DNA of 62,000 nucleotides from Glandiceps talaboti (taxonomy: Eukaryota > Hemichordata > Enteropneusta > Spengelidae). The translations under genes and the position numbers were made by a program. The first letter of the stretch is position 1; each line of letters starts with the position of its first letter. The notes under the pieces were generated by a model that was given only the letters and a program-made list of their open reading frames with translations, made no database searches and was not told where the DNA came from. Shown here piece after piece: positions 35,393 to 48,783 of this stretch. Location: positions 8,575,475 to 8,637,474 of the forward strand of contig NC_135554.1 of the NCBI RefSeq assembly GCF_964340395.1. Direction: 5' to 3'.

Positions 35393-38300
35393 GTAAGTAC
35401 TTGTTTGTAGAGAACGTACGTACGAACACTGCAGTCACTTAGAAAATAGTTTCCTTTTAAAGGCAGTGATAGTGACTCTTGTCTTTTTACCTTGAATCCA
35501 AGCTTACGTACGTATGTATGTGTGTGTATACGTAAGTGTAAAGATTGCATTCCTTATTCACAATTACTTCGATTACGTCGTATTTGTAGTAGCGATTTGA
35601 ATTTCATGGAAAGGTCTGCACGTACTTCCCACCAACGTGGCTACCGAGTGTCGGTTACCAATGCGGCTTTAGAGAAGGTGTTATCGTTGTCAATGGAAGC
35701 TTGTATCAATTCACATGAACAGACGAGTTATAACGATCTCCCATATTGGCCTAATACCACCCCTTTCCCACCAGATTTAATCTTAAGTTGCAATAGGGTA
35801 ACAATTCATTATTTTCTGAAGCACAGTTAACAGCTTGGCGTCATGATACCAATCTAGAGATATGGTGGTCCATACAGAACAACATGGATTGGAAGTTAAT
35901 GCTAGTTCATTTCCATGCAATCGTATTCGATGTGGCACATGTCGTTTCATTATTAATACTTATCATGTTTTTGGTCATAAGAACAGTGTGCCTGTTACGA
36001 GTAGATTTACTTGTATCAGTACTAACATAGTGTATTACTATTACATTACATGCCAGAAATGTGGCTTTTTGTATATAGATTCGACTGTACGTCGTCTTGG
36101 TGATCGTTTCGTGGAATCTCTCCGTTTCACCAGACAAATTTAAAGAATCGTAACTATATATCCTGTATCTGTGTATTTCATTGCTAACGATCACAGTGTA
36201 TCAGATATGTCTATTTCAGGAATTTGTAAGGTTTCTGGTGATGAGGATCGAATGAGGTTGAAGGAGGAAGACATCATTTTTCGGAACGCTGGAACTCCAT
36301 GGAATTAATAGATTATTAACATCATTCCCTAATATCTGACAACGCTTAGTTTATCGTTCAGGCGTATTCTGTAGGGTTCTTAATTTTAGTGTGCGTGACT
36401 TTTAGATCTCTCCTCGCGCATTTTACCATTAATAAGAACATGTAGTGCCTCGTTCTACTCCATAACATATTTACGTGTAGATATACAGGTGTAGGTCAGG
36501 TGGTGACCTACTGTATATCCTGCCTTGATATCCTATGTGAAAGAATATTGATTCAAAACGTCGGATTGTATTTATTGGTCGAGACTGTCACCCGTTTCTT
36601 ATGCACTTCTATGTATGTATGTATGTATGTATGTATGTATGTATGTATGTATGTATGTGTGTATGTATGTATGTATGTATGCATGTATGTATGTATGTGG
36701 ATGCGTGTACATCCGCAAGTGTTGTCTGTTTATGTGCAATTCAATATAATCGGTTGCGATACTACACAAATGCGACATTTTCACTTTCACTTGTTATAAT
36801 TTTCTTTCAATTCGAGTTTCTGATCACTTGTCAATTTCCCCCTACATGTCATAGCATGGAGAAGAAGAATATGTCCGTAAGTACTTGTATTCAAAGATTT
36901 CAAACAAATTATTTTTCCTAATTTCATTTAAACCACAGATTCAAAGTGAAATTTGCACGTGTCTAGAATATTATAGCAATGAATTCAAATCTGAAAATAA
37001 AAAAGGGGTCACCATGTTCCCTAAAAAGCTAGAAATCGCTAAAAATGGATAACATCACCAATATCTAAATTTTCTTACAAATTGTCATTCAAAATTCTTT
37101 ATCAATAGGTCTTGACGAAATCTACTAGAATTAACCATAGATTCTTATCTAAACGCTATGTGAAGAGTAATTGTAACACTCTGTTGTCAACGCTATGTGA
37201 AGTGTAATTGTAACACTCTGTCGTCAACACTATGTGAATTTTATTTTCTGTCTAGAAATCCTGACATGTATTTTATTATCTAAGCACGTGCATATTCATT
37301 TCTTTTTATATAATGTAATCTGTTTATTTTTTATCTCAATGTCCTAAAAGGAACGACATTTCGTGAAACCGAAAGTAATGTAGTCAGCAATAGACACAGG
37401 GTTTCCACATTTTGACGTTATTGAATGACAAATATGTATTTTAGCGCGCAATAATAGTTGTTAGTTTTAACTCAGTCTCAATATTGGAACCTGTGTAGGC
37501 GTGTGTACAAAGTTAGGTGTTTTTACCGCGTACGCGATGTAGAGTTGGTTTATGTGTGTGTCAGACACTGGACAAGAAAACATACATTATACGACAATAT
37601 GTGTATCTACTTTTACATCATAATATATTCATTGTTTCTCCTACATGTGATGACAACTAAATCTTATAAACTATTTTACAAAAATACAAACACTCGACAG
37701 AAGACTACTTAAGAATTTAATGTATCGTTCCTCACCGATACCGACTATGTCATGCGCATAAGAATCCGCAATGTAAAACGCGCGGACGTCATTAAATGTG
37801 TAAAAAAAAAAAACATACACACAATTCTAATGACAAGAAAATCATAATCGATTCTTCCTGAAATAACAGCAATGCACAAACATTATTCATAAACTTAATT
37901 CTCCACACTAAACCATATAGACCTGAACATTGATGCCAACCTCAATGAAATGAAACAGTCGCACTTTTTTTAGAACTCGACTTGCAATGTCACTTCAAAC
38001 ACCACCATACATTTCTCTTTATAACTACTTGGCCAATGATGTAACCAATGTTTCTTGTCGCCTAAACTCGGGGAACAATGCAGTCACATTCACTCCATAT
38101 CAATGTTGATTTTGTGTTTCACGAAATTGGCATGTTTTTATCATCACCTATATCTACATCATCAGTTCATTCATCCCAATCATCCTCCATCCATCAAACC
38201 AGCCAGTCATTCAGTACGCCATCCGTCCATCCATCCGTGCATTAATGCGATGCATGCATGTATGTATGTATGTATGCATACACACGTTATACATACATAC

Positions 38301-39069
38301 ATACATACATACATACATACATACATACGTACATACATACATACATACACATACATACCGTGCATATGATATATTACTTTAAATTATGTCTTCAGCATGT
38401 GAAGAATTGGGCTTTTTCGAAACCGATACAGCATACCGATTTAGATATTTCGACAAACCCCTAATTGGGTTCTCGGTAAACTTCAAAGTTAAAGCAAAGA
38501 ATGATGCCCATATTGGACTCTCTGCTGGACCACAGGACAAGCCTGCCATGTACGAGATCGTTATTGGTGGATGGAGAAATACGAAATCTGTCATACGACG
38601 TGCCAAACACAGCGAACTGAGAGTAGAAGCTAGTACTCCTGGCATCCTGTCACCAAATGAATTCAGAGAATTTTGGATTAGCTACAACAATGGTGTTATC
38701 AGGGTTGGTAAAGAAGGAGACCAGGAAGCATTTATGGAATGGACTGACCCCGATCCTTTACCCGTCAAATACCTCGGATATTCTACAGGCTGGGGAAGTG
38801 ATGGACAATTCGTATTCTGTATGGATGACCCGATAGCAGGTAATTATTCTTATAGTTTACAGTAGGTGAAGCGTACGTTGATCGCGATGTGCTCTAATTA
38901 ATTAAATAATTAAATTTCAATGATTTATTTATCTTTTGTTATGTAGACAACTTTTATTTATTAAAATGTGTTTATTTAGTTTATTAGTTTGTTTTTGTTT
39001 GTTTTTGTTTTCTTACTGAGTTTTTTTGTTTGCTGTTGTATTAACATTAAATTAATAATATTGTGTTGG

Positions 39070-39114
<45 letters not shown>

Positions 39115-39685
39115 ACTAACTGTTTTGCTACACCAAGGATTTTTACCTATTTGCTGTAATGTTATAATATATTGCACTGTATATTCGCGGTCAAATTCAG
39201 TCTCAAGCCGAAATTCAAACACTTAACAACTGCCATGATTAAGCACGATTATTTGAAACATTTCACATGAATTGAACCTAGATGTGTTTGTTGTTTTCGC
39301 TCCAGGATTTTCTTTTAACCCAGCAGTTAACAAATGACCTAAACTATTTTATTACATCTTACTCATATTGCTTGTAGAGTGTAAGCCATTGGTATTTTCT
39401 ACCGATACAACATATCAATACCGTTATCTTGCATCATCATCACCTATTACACGTGTTGACTTTAAACAGGGCCATGACAACGTAGAAGCTAGTACTCCTG
39501 GCATCCTGTCACCGAATGAATTCAGAGGATTTTGGATAACCTACAACAATGGTGTTACCAGGGTTGGTAGAGAAGGCCATGCACCATTTATGGTATGGCC
39601 TGATCCCAACCGTTTGCCTGTTAACAACATCGGATATTCCACTGGCTGGGGAAGTAATGGAGAATTCAAGTTTTGCCAGGACTAG
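35339..39685 (+). CDS. Secreted FAMeT-type protein, short sister gene (two domains)
   Basis: Exons: signal peptide 35339-35392 (MARTLVLIFLVGVFAVAV), microexon 36855-36876, domain exon 38396-38839 and terminal exon 39378-39685, with a consistent phase and a total of about 275 residues. The first domain is complete (DTAYRFRYF, IGLSAGPQ, EIVIGGWRNTKSVIRR, STGWGS, FCMDDPIAG). The second domain starts like exon 2 and ends like terminal exon 7 of the long gene (GEFKFCQD). It lacks about 40 internal residues between VDFK and VEAST, including the IGGW core, without a frameshift. It may be functional with one intact domain, or on the way to decay. Confidence 0.72.
35590..36570 (+). pseudogene. Penelope-like element relic, 3' part (paralogous copy)
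   Basis: The best preserved copy. It has a post-RT region (ARTSHQRGYRVSVTNAALEK), a GIY-YIG region (RCGTCRFI, VTSRFTCIS, CQKCGFLYIDSTVRRLGDRF), then DHSVSDMSISG and the tail. The Gly of YIG is Asp and stops occur, so it is inactive. It contains about 230 bp near 35660-35880 missing from the 10.6-12.3 kb copies. Confidence 0.7.
36612..36705. repeat. (ATGT)n microsatellite
   Basis: The same array as at 12582, directly after the Penelope tail. Confidence 0.88.
36855..36876 (+). CDS. 22-nt microexon of the short FAMeT gene
   Basis: Same length, acceptor (tcatag) and donor (gtaagtac) as 12807-12828. It restores phase 1 and reads HGEEEYV. Confidence 0.58.
38246..38358. repeat. (ACAT)n compound microsatellite
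   Basis: The counterpart of 16150-16322, before the first domain exon of the short gene. Confidence 0.88.
38396..38839 (+). CDS. FAMeT domain exon 1, short gene
   Basis: 444 nt, phase 1 to 1, acceptor cttcag, donor gtaatt. It is orthologous to 16363-16806, with changes such as Gln to Arg-Phe in DTAYRFRYF. Confidence 0.85.
39378..39685 (+). CDS. FAMeT terminal exon, short gene, internally deleted
   Basis: 308 nt, entering in phase 1 and ending TAG. It joins ITRVDFK to VEASTPGILS through a few novel residues (QGHDN), removing the centre of the domain but keeping the frame. Confidence 0.75.
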
Positions 39686-40574
39686 ACAGGGCTATGAATA
39701 TGGCACAATATGACCATATAATGTAGAGCATTAACATTTAGTGTAGTTTCTTTATTGTACTTCTTTTAGATTTATGTAAACACTGTCAAGTTCCTGAAAT
39801 ATTATGTAACAATAATGAACACACTTTTACCATTTAATAACTTTTACATGCTAGGCAGATGAGTTTGAGGACATTGGCAAACGTCAATGTTTCAAGTGTA
39901 TACATAACTAGATTCTGGGAATAAGGGCATAAATTACTAATAAATGGATACTTTCTGAGTTAAAGGTTCAATGGAGAGTTGTTGAAGACATTATAGTTAT
40001 ATGATATTTGCTTCTTCAATGTGTAAACAATAAACTTCTTTCTGCATAATACATCTTCTTGGTTAGTCGTCTACTATGTGAGAGGATATTTTTGTCTGTG
40101 AGTTTAATATTGCCAGCCAAGTGTGACAACAATGTACGTGTGTTATGATTTCCTTTTTAAACCCATTTCTTTCCTGTGACACGTGAACAGCACCGCTACC
40201 ACCTAAACCAGTGAAAGGACTTGGAACTTTTGCTATTGAATTCTAATTTCAAACGATTGTTGATTTATCAACGCATCCTTACTAGTAGTGAAGTAGAAAC
40301 ACTTATTAAATAATTATGAAAGACTAGACAGGAAAGAGCTCAAGTATTGCATTCTAGTTTCAAAACAACACCGACAAGGCAAAGGGTTTAACCACTCGAC
40401 CACCGACAACTAGATTGAGAACTCATTTTGACTTTTGAAGATTTACGAAAAAATATGAGAGTATTTGGGTACAGCAGATAACATATAGTAGGGCATTGTA
40501 GTTGCATATCAATCATTCTTTGGAAAATTTATGGAATGGTTTTATTAATTTCTGCCTGCCTGCCTGCCTGCATG

Positions 40575-40590
40575 CATGTATGCATGTATG

Positions 40591-40624
<34 letters not shown>

Positions 40625-40689
40625 TGTGTGTATGTATGTATGTGTGTATGTGTATGTGTGTGCGTGCATGCGTGTGCGTGTGCGCGCGC

Positions 40690-40722
<33 letters not shown>
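40575..40722. repeat. (ATGT)n/(GT)n array, the Penelope-free counterpart of 23588-24232
   Basis: The flanks on both sides match those of the interrupted array in copy 1 (gcctgcctgcctgc on the left, caaatatatttataaagtca on the right). Confidence 0.88.
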
Positions 40723-40723
<1 letters not shown>

Positions 40724-40859
40724 TCAAATATATTTATAAAGTCATTACTTGTCTCTTTATGTGTAAATTCATCATTTACTAATGACTGGTCAAAGATGCA
40801 TCTCTGTATGTCTATTTCTGTTATATGTGTGCTTGGTTAGTGTGATCTTCTGTCTCACA

Positions 40860-41240
40860 ATTCTTGCTTCTTCTGTCATTTCGTTAATTTAATCAACTTC
40901 TGGATTTCTTTTTGAAGTTTAATGTTGAGTACAAGACGAACACTGACAGGTTTCCCAGTCACATATGATGTATATCGGTTTTTACACCAGTCTGGAATCG
41001 AAGAAATACCAGACCATATATCTCACAAAGAATATATGCTGTCAACATTTGCAGTTTTGTTACGTTCCCATTTAATTGAATTTTAAATTGATGTGCCAAG
41101 AAATTTAAAACAGTCTACCATTTGCACAGTTTGATCATTGCTTTCAAGCTATTCTAAGGCCTTTTTTCTTGCGAAACACAACACCCATTTCATTAGTTTT
41201 ATGGACCTTTAATTCAAGATTATACTTGTGAGTACCTGTC
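40860..41240 (-). pseudogene. LINE-type reverse transcriptase relic
   Basis: The minus-strand conceptual translation includes LELKVHKTNEMGVVFRKKK and VQMVDCFKFLGTSI, which resemble the end of the RT domain in non-LTR retrotransposons (pattern LxLNxxKTKEM...FKFLG). Frameshifts and stops are present. Confidence 0.5.
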
Positions 41241-41249
41241 AAGCAACCC

Positions 41250-41371
41250 CCCCCCCCACACACACACACACACATACACACACACACACGGGGGCGGCGG
41301 GGGCGGCGACGACGACGACGACGACGACGGTGGTGGTGGTGGTGGTGATGATGATGATGATGATGATGATG
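41250..41371. repeat. Compound microsatellite (CA, CGA, TGG, GAT)
   Basis: A C run, then cacaca, ggcggg, gacgac, ggtggt and gatgat in sequence, as if one array mutated stepwise into the next. Confidence 0.85.
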
Positions 41372-41519
41372 TTTAGAAAATCAAAATAATCCGGATTAGA
41401 TAACTTTCTACTGTATATTGATAAGCCGAGATTACTCATCAACAATGCGTTCAAAGAATAAACGGTATACATCATTTGATTTACAACCCTATCATTTGTA
41501 CGATGTTCTGACAATCTGC

Positions 41520-42123
41520 TGTCGTTGTGAATTTGATAGCAAGTCTAGACTGTGATGATTTATAGGGTACGGTATATAATACTATAATGACTTCCAGACT
41601 AGACTAGACTGGAGGGTTATTGAGATTACAAGGTCAAACAGGCTACATGCTTTGCACGTGTCCACACATTTCCGAGAAAAAATGCGAGTTTTTTTTTATA
41701 TAGATCTAAAAATCACCCTATATACTCTTGCTATTTTGGATAACATTCTTGGAACACTTGCATTCTTGTAGCATTTCACATCAGCTGCATCGTGGCCACA
41801 AATGATGTTAAAGTTATGTCCATCATTTCCATTTAACCACACCCACATTGCCCCTGTGTCACTGGAGTGGTGGTCATTGAGAGGGAGAGTCATGGAAGTG
41901 CTAAGCACGTTACGCATCGATATCACGATACACAGTTCTTTTTTTGGAGTTGAGATTTTTATATACAATGTACATTACATCTTTTTCCACTCACCACTAG
42001 ACACGGTATTCACATCAATCTGTGTACCATTTTCCTCATATTCAGTCTATTTGTACTTGATGAGGTTCAAGTTATATAATTGTATTATTTGTTTTAGTTT
42101 TGTTCTTGTTTTTTTCTGTGTGG

Positions 42124-42165
<42 letters not shown>

Positions 42166-43092
42166 GTCGCAATGATTCTTTAAAAAAACATGTAGCATAA
42201 TATTCCACATTTAATCAGAACAGTGAAATGTACTGTATTGCAATTGTGCAGGAGCTTGTTTGAGTGATTGTGAATTATTTTGATCGACTCTCGAACGACG
42301 TATACGCTATCTTGTGATTTTAAAAATCATTTCATTTCAGCAAGTACAGCGTTAATCTGATATTTAGGTCATAGTATTTGCCACGTTGTTGTGATGTATG
42401 TATTTGGTCATACCATAAACCAGTGGAATGACAACATCGCCCTCTGGAGAAGCGGTTGAGAGAGTTTATATATATTTTTTAATTTATGGTTGACGATAGT
42501 CAGGCAGTCAACACAGGTGACGAACACCTATAAACGTGGACCCCAAAACACAAAGTTCTTTTCATTCCATGACTGATGTGAAGTACAACGTTAGGACAAA
42601 TAGGTTCACTGTCTTTATTTTCTTTCACAGATTTAGGAGCCGGGTGATATCGAGGATGAAATTTAGGTAAATTACCGGTAAACTTTGTATTTATTGCGTA
42701 TTGCAGTGGAATTGTAACTCGGGTAACTGGAATTAAACTCGCCGGATTGATATTATCTACCTAATACAATAAAATGGTCAGAAATATGGCATGTCATGGC
42801 TGGTGTTGTAATTTTACAAAACATTTCATCTCGTTATTGTTATGACAGGTTAAGTGGTTGTCACACACAAAGAAAATGTTTTTGTTTCAGTTAAGAGTTC
42901 CTAGCAGTCTAAATAATATTCGAGTGATATAACTTTATACCAGATGTTGTATCTTGATATAAACTCTAAGAGTACAATTGTACCATAGATAAATGTAATG
43001 TCATATGTTTACCACCTGTTACTCACTCTGGAATTTCCCATAGGCTACATATTTTATGTAAAAACAAATATCATGGTGGTTTGTCATTGTCG

Positions 43093-43159
<67 letters not shown>

Positions 43160-43190
43160 CTTGCCTTAAAACAAAAGTATTTTATATAAT
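41520..43190. repeat. Third, diverged copy of the post-luciferase flank
   Basis: Shares collinear landmarks with 26340-27660 and 6100-7080: the stretch around atgtccatcatttccattta (41815, 26608), gtcatagtatttgccacgtt (42368, 6130) and gataactctaagagtac-like text (42955, 7000). There is no luciferase-like sequence before it. It ends in a (CA)n run at 43096-43157. Confidence 0.65.
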
Positions 43191-43548
43191 ATTAAACACA
43201 AAATAAATTCAATGTAGACATTGAATTTCAATACAGTTAGATTTATCGTAGATTTACAAGAAAATATGAGCAATCGCTAGCTATCTCAAACGGGGTAAAA
43301 CGTTGCACCGTTAGTGAAAGAATGCCGTTGTAAGGTGATATAGTTTCGATGTAGTGCTATAGTTCCGTCGAATTGTTTTCACCGGAGTTGGATCTGTAGG
43401 GTGATCGCTTTGTCATATACACTAATAATACGTAAAGAATAACAAATAAAGTTCAGGGCATGAACTATCTCACCAACAACCAACTTTATCTCACTTTAAA
43501 TCATCCATATTAAGATATGACAAATGGATTTATCTCTACCTATAGGTA

Positions 43549-43630
43549 GTAGTCGTGGCCGAGTGGTTAAGGCGATAGACTAGAAATCTATTGGGCTCTG
43601 CCCGCGCAGGTTCGAATCCTGCCGACTACG
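43549..43630 (+). tRNA. tRNA-Ser (AGA), copy 1
   Basis: 82 nt with a 7-bp acceptor stem (gtagtcg / cgactac), A box tggccgagtgg, anticodon loop ctagaaa, long variable arm gggctctgccc, and B box ggttcgaatcc. A run of six T follows as Pol III terminator. The sequence is nearly the vertebrate tRNA-Ser(AGA). Confidence 0.97.
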
Positions 43631-43699
43631 ATATTTTTTACCACGAATTTTGAAGAAACAAGTAGACAACATATCACATGTAATCAAAAGAATTGTCAG

Positions 43700-44276
43700 T
43701 CATTTCATTTGATTAATTTTATCAAAAGACAAACTAATCTAGTGATTTTTTTTTTCATTTCCAATATTATTATGACAATGTACGAAAAAACGACGACAGA
43801 GAGACTATTATGTGCTTATAACTTTGTTTGTCAGTCATTCCGACATAATATATTCTCCGAGAATCCTGAGTAATATTGTGTTCACCTTGGAATATATTTC
43901 ATTCTTGGTAGCTTATGGCGTAAAACAATAGCAAGACAAAAGGGGGTTTCGCGTGTAACCTGGTAACATGTATTAAACTTGGTGATGATCACAGGTATCA
44001 GAGAATAAGTTAAACACAAACACAGAAAGATTATTTTTGATAAAAAGACATGTAATTCATATGATAGTTATGCCAAGTAACAGTTCAGTAGTTTGTATAT
44101 GTATAAATCAACACAAAGTCATTAGGCCAGAAAAAATAAAAAAGGCGTGACTTTTGACATCCCTTACGACGTGTTACGGCGTCAATACACGTTCTTATTA
44201 CCTTTGAAATTGATTGCTAAACATTATATCAGTTCTTAAAACTGTTAACTTACGTATGATGGCTCGTGTTTTTTCC

Positions 44277-44313
<37 letters not shown>

Positions 44314-45220
44314 CCAACAACAACAACAACAACCACGACGACGACGACGACGACTTCTGCCGCGTACACTCAAGTACATTGACATTTTTAGAACTGTTTG
44401 TATTAGGGTATAAAACAGATTTCGTTATAAAAGTAAAATCTTCTCATACACACAGGAGGAGATCTCATCCCTCACCCACACCCCACACTAAAAGAATTTA
44501 ATGTTTATCCTACATTGAACTATTGATCTTACCCCTAAATCAATATGGGACTTCTAATTAGATGATGCGTAGTAATCGTAATACCTTGTACGTGCAGAAA
44601 TGTATTGGAACTAGATTAACTATATACACGGACATCGAATCTCCAATATCTAGGCATAGGCTAGGTCAGGCACGTTCAGTCACAGTGTTTGCCACATATT
44701 ATTTCAAAGTGTGTCTCACCATTAAATGGTTATTTTTATGCGCAATTCAACATGTTCAGGTGAATGGAGGCACATAAATTTTTAGGTATTTCATTTCTTA
44801 TGTGTTACGTGTACAACAACACATGCAAAGTTTTACACCACAAGGTGACATAATGCAACTATGCAATATTGAGAAGTAATTTCTAACAAAACTGTTGCTT
44901 AAAGGTGCCAATAGTGCAGTGTTGTGACTCCATACGTTATATTTGAATGTATATTTATAGCTATTTATATTGTTTATTGTATACACACATTTCTTGTCTA
45001 ATAAATGTATGGAAATTAAGTGCAGCAACGTGGCTCATGATTTCCTTTAGTTGTTGAAAATAAGGTAACCCCCCCCCCCTTTATTCACTTTGTAAAAGTG
45101 GTGATTCTTTCTTCTTTATACCAAATTGAGGTGACCCCTTCCCTCCCCCACCCCCCCACCCCCGTCATAACAACCGATCGCTCCCTAAATCAATACGGGC
45201 ATCATAAAGATTGCTTACAA
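43700..45220. other. Between tRNA genes, no gene seen
   Basis: AT-rich sequence with an (AAC)n/(GAC)n run at 44277-44354 and C runs near 45070 and 45140. No recognisable coding exon. Confidence 0.45.
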
Positions 45221-45225
45221 GTGCA

Positions 45226-45307
45226 GTAGTCGTGGCCGAGTGGTTAAGGCGATAGACTAGAAATCTATTGGGCTCTGCCCGCGCAGGTTCGAATCCTGCC
45301 GACTACG
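45226..45307 (+). tRNA. tRNA-Ser (AGA), copy 2
   Basis: Identical by eye to 43549-43630 over all 82 nt; flanks differ. Followed by gataattttt, a T-run terminator. Confidence 0.97.
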
Positions 45308-45901
45308 ATAATTTTTGAATCGGATATCAAAGAATGGTTTGTAAATAAGATATCTATATGTTGACCCCTGATTTCGTTCAAAAATAATCTGGTATGAGCG
45401 TATTTTTTTGGAATAGAGATGAAAATGATTTAGTCATTTTAAAATCAATAAATTCAAACACAATGGGAAAATAAAACATTGGCGATTTCATTGAAAAAAG
45501 TCAGTGAACCCAGAAATGTATTTCATAATTCCAAATGGACCAGGAACAGGCGCGGCTACATATGGCAACAAAAACAATATGGCAACCTTTTATTTCATAT
45601 GCAACGTTCAGAGAGAATTGAAGAAATTTGATTTTCAAGAAAATTTGTCCGTACGACATGTCTGCTTATATTGAGATTTATTTGTGAAAAGTAAATTATT
45701 TTGAAGAATAAGTTCACTCCATCTATATTGCATAATTAATATAACATAATCAGTTCTTGTCATTGCCATCAGGAAGATATGTAAACAGCTTCATTAGAAC
45801 CAATGCATTACTTTCTGAGATACAATGGCCACAGACGGTCGGTCGGACGGACGGACGGACGGACAGACGGGCAGACAGATAGCTGGACAAATAGATGCAC
45901 A

Positions 45902-45963
<62 letters not shown>

Positions 45964-46350
45964 ACTACTACCTGCACCATGCTATAACCGTTACAGAAGG
46001 TAAACATGCTGCCCTTATCAATAATTATATCTTCCAACAAACAGACGTTATTGGCCATTTTCAATACATTTACACTCGAGGGCGTACGAAATATTGTAAG
46101 TAGTAGATTCCTAAAATAAAAGAACGCCATATTGCAAAAAAGAGGTGTTTTTTAATGCAAATTTACCGTCGCCGACAGCTGCTGTTACATACGTGTGATG
46201 ATAACAATGATTTCATGCCAACGTAAGTAGTTACTGCAATATTAAATAGATAGAAAAACAGTTTGAATTGGATATAGGTTGACATGATAGATGTATTGTA
46301 GTAAAATAACAAGGTTCGAAACGCATCCCACTTATCTAAGGTAAATATTC

Positions 46351-46472
46351 AGATATTGAGATTAATTTATGCATAGACCTGTCAGTGACTGCACTGATCA
46401 CAGGTAGGTGAGATACTGAGATTAATTTATGCATAGACCTGTCAGTGACTGAATTGATCACAGGTAGGTGAG
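46351..46472. repeat. 60-bp tandem duplication
   Basis: Two 60-bp units containing gagattaatttatgcataga then cctgtcagtgactg, with few differences. Confidence 0.9.
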
Positions 46473-47537
46473 AATTTCTTGAAGCTTTGTCCTTTACTCA
46501 TGAAGAAATTCCCACAGTTATATAAATTTATTTTCGAATTCACAAGTCGACATGCGGAAATAATCACAAGTCACATACCAACATATATATCATTTGAAAC
46601 AAGTCATTCCAATTAGGTATAATCTTTCTTTTACACATATGTAGTTTATAAATTCTAAGTTACAAAACAAGTCAGAAATAGTGTGCAATAAGGATATCCT
46701 GAGAAGTTAAACATATGTACATATGTACCTCGGAATTATCTATGTTATAATATAATATGCACTCGTGTTTTCATGTATATAGACGGCTTCTATAGATGTC
46801 CTTTGTCTCTGACATATATACATGACACAATATCAACAATATAACATGTCTCGTAATAGGGTTTATCAAGTTCGGAAGCCCGAGTCTGACTTGCTGTGAT
46901 TATCACACGTTATCTGAAAGAGGTTATTTCAAATTATTTCGTGGCCCCCCTCCTTTATTTGCCAAGATCCAGACATCATTTCCAAGTACTCAAAGTCGGC
47001 TACAGAATGAGCGTTGGCTCGTCAATAAGTCATACTCAGTAGGATTTTGAAAACAATCAATGCTACTCCGTACATTTGAGTCTTTTGTTTAGTGTAGCTA
47101 GTGATTCTTGAGTGTGTTTCTTAAGTGATAAATAATCTAATTATCAACCACAATATGCTAATTTGGTGCCGTGTTGGTTACATCCTTTTATAGTAACATT
47201 GTATTAAATTGTGTATGTTTAATTAAAGCTTTCAACAAGCATTTGGGAAAATTCTGATTTTACAAGTTTACAAAGGAAAAGGAACAACATCATCTCAGCT
47301 GTACTTTGTGTACGAATAAAGAAAATGCAGTGTCGCGATTAATTTACTAGCCAAGCACATCATCGAATATAAATGTTTCTCTGCTGTGATCGAAGTGTTT
47401 ACCTTTTACATAATATGTTTATAAACTTGACAATGTGCGAGGGGGTATACGAAAGAGGGTGTTAATAGCCATTACCCAAAAGAATATGTACACCAAATTT
47501 TCTTTTCCATTGAGTCAGCCGTTTTTGAGAAAACGAT

Positions 47538-47540
47538 GAC

Positions 47541-47571
<31 letters not shown>

Positions 47572-47578
47572 TGGATAC

Positions 47579-47657
<79 letters not shown>

Positions 47658-47695
47658 CACACACACACACACACACACATACATACATACATACA

Positions 47696-47727
<32 letters not shown>

Positions 47728-47858
47728 AACATACATACATACATACATACATACATACATACATACATACATACATACATACATACACACACAGACATAC
47801 ATACATACAGACAGACAGACAGACAGACAGACACATACGCACGCACGCACACACACAG
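47538..47858. repeat. (ACAG)n/(ACAT)n compound array
   Basis: About 320 bp of acag, acac and acat repeats. Preceded by gagaaaacgatga and followed by a cccaaatatataatcttcc-like flank, both also found around the array at 15459-15531. Confidence 0.92.
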
Positions 47859-48783
47859 AATTTTCATCCCAAATATATAATCTTCCCTTACGAAAGGTAA
47901 AAATGACATGCATAAGGAACAATACAGTGTCTGACGTATGCGCCATGTTTACTTCAAATTGGCCAATTCAAGTCCATTCAGAGGTAGACACGGACACCAA
48001 CTTGGGACACAACACAGTAGTCACCCTTGTGCTTTGGCCGTTGGGGACTATTTATTTTGCCAATGAAATATATATTGTTTCTGGCTGACACAGCAATTGC
48101 TAATTTTCTTAATCATAGTATGTACTTTTTTCTCTGTAAAAGTAGCTTTGCGAAAACATAATGTAAGAAATTCTAATGTTTGGTAAAAAAAAATTGCTCC
48201 ATATAACATTTTGTGACCACATTGACGAAAATGCGTTTTGACACAATTCTAAATATTTGGGGAAGGTATAAATAGAGGCACGTACGTAGACAAGAGTTAC
48301 AACAGCATGATTTGATATGGTGTTCCTTGCATAATACTGTCTATCTATCTGTCTTTTGTCTGGCTGGCTGGCTGTCTGTCTGTGTGTAGGTTTGTCTGTT
48401 TTACCTCCCGTAAGGGGAGGCATTGAAATGGCGATGTCTGTCTTTTGAATGGCTGTCTATCTGTCAGTTAATGTTGTTTGTTTGTTTGTTTGTTTGTTTG
48501 TGTGCGTGATTTGTTTGTTTGTTTGGTGATTATTTGGTTGGTTGGTTGATTGTTTGTTTGTTTGTTTGTTTGTTTGTTTGTTTGTTTGTTTGTCTGTTTA
48601 TTTGTTTGTTTGTTTCTTTGTTTGGGTGTTTTGTCGACTTTCTTAAATAGAAAAGACATTCCAACCTCTAAACTGCCACTGATAAATGTTTTATAATACA
48701 ATAAATGTGTATTCTATAATTTCTTTCATTTCTAGGTTAGTTACTGGTAGTACTTGGAGTTCCCTTTTATATCAACTGGCTGG

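Larger units (their letters stand above)
45310..48735. other. Intergenic DNA before the glycosyltransferase gene
   Basis: No gene recognised. It contains a (CGGA)n/(CA)n array (45840-45962), an exact-length 60-bp tandem repeat (46351-46472), a very long (ACAG)n/(ACAT)n array (47538-47858) and a (GTTT)n array (48475-48620). Confidence 0.5.

Noticed and set aside
47462-47946. Several long overlapping frames rich in CLSV, MYVC, TDRQ or HTYI
   Set aside because: They translate the (ACAG)n and (ACAT)n arrays in different frames; the same applies to the frames at 16115-16430, 23856-24432, 27246-27611, 36500-36920, 40502-40840, 56010-56430 and 57482-57853.
48754-48783. Upstream TTG start for the glycosyltransferase
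   Set aside because: Non-ATG start with an in-frame stop only three bases upstream; the ATG at 48784 fits a type II membrane protein.
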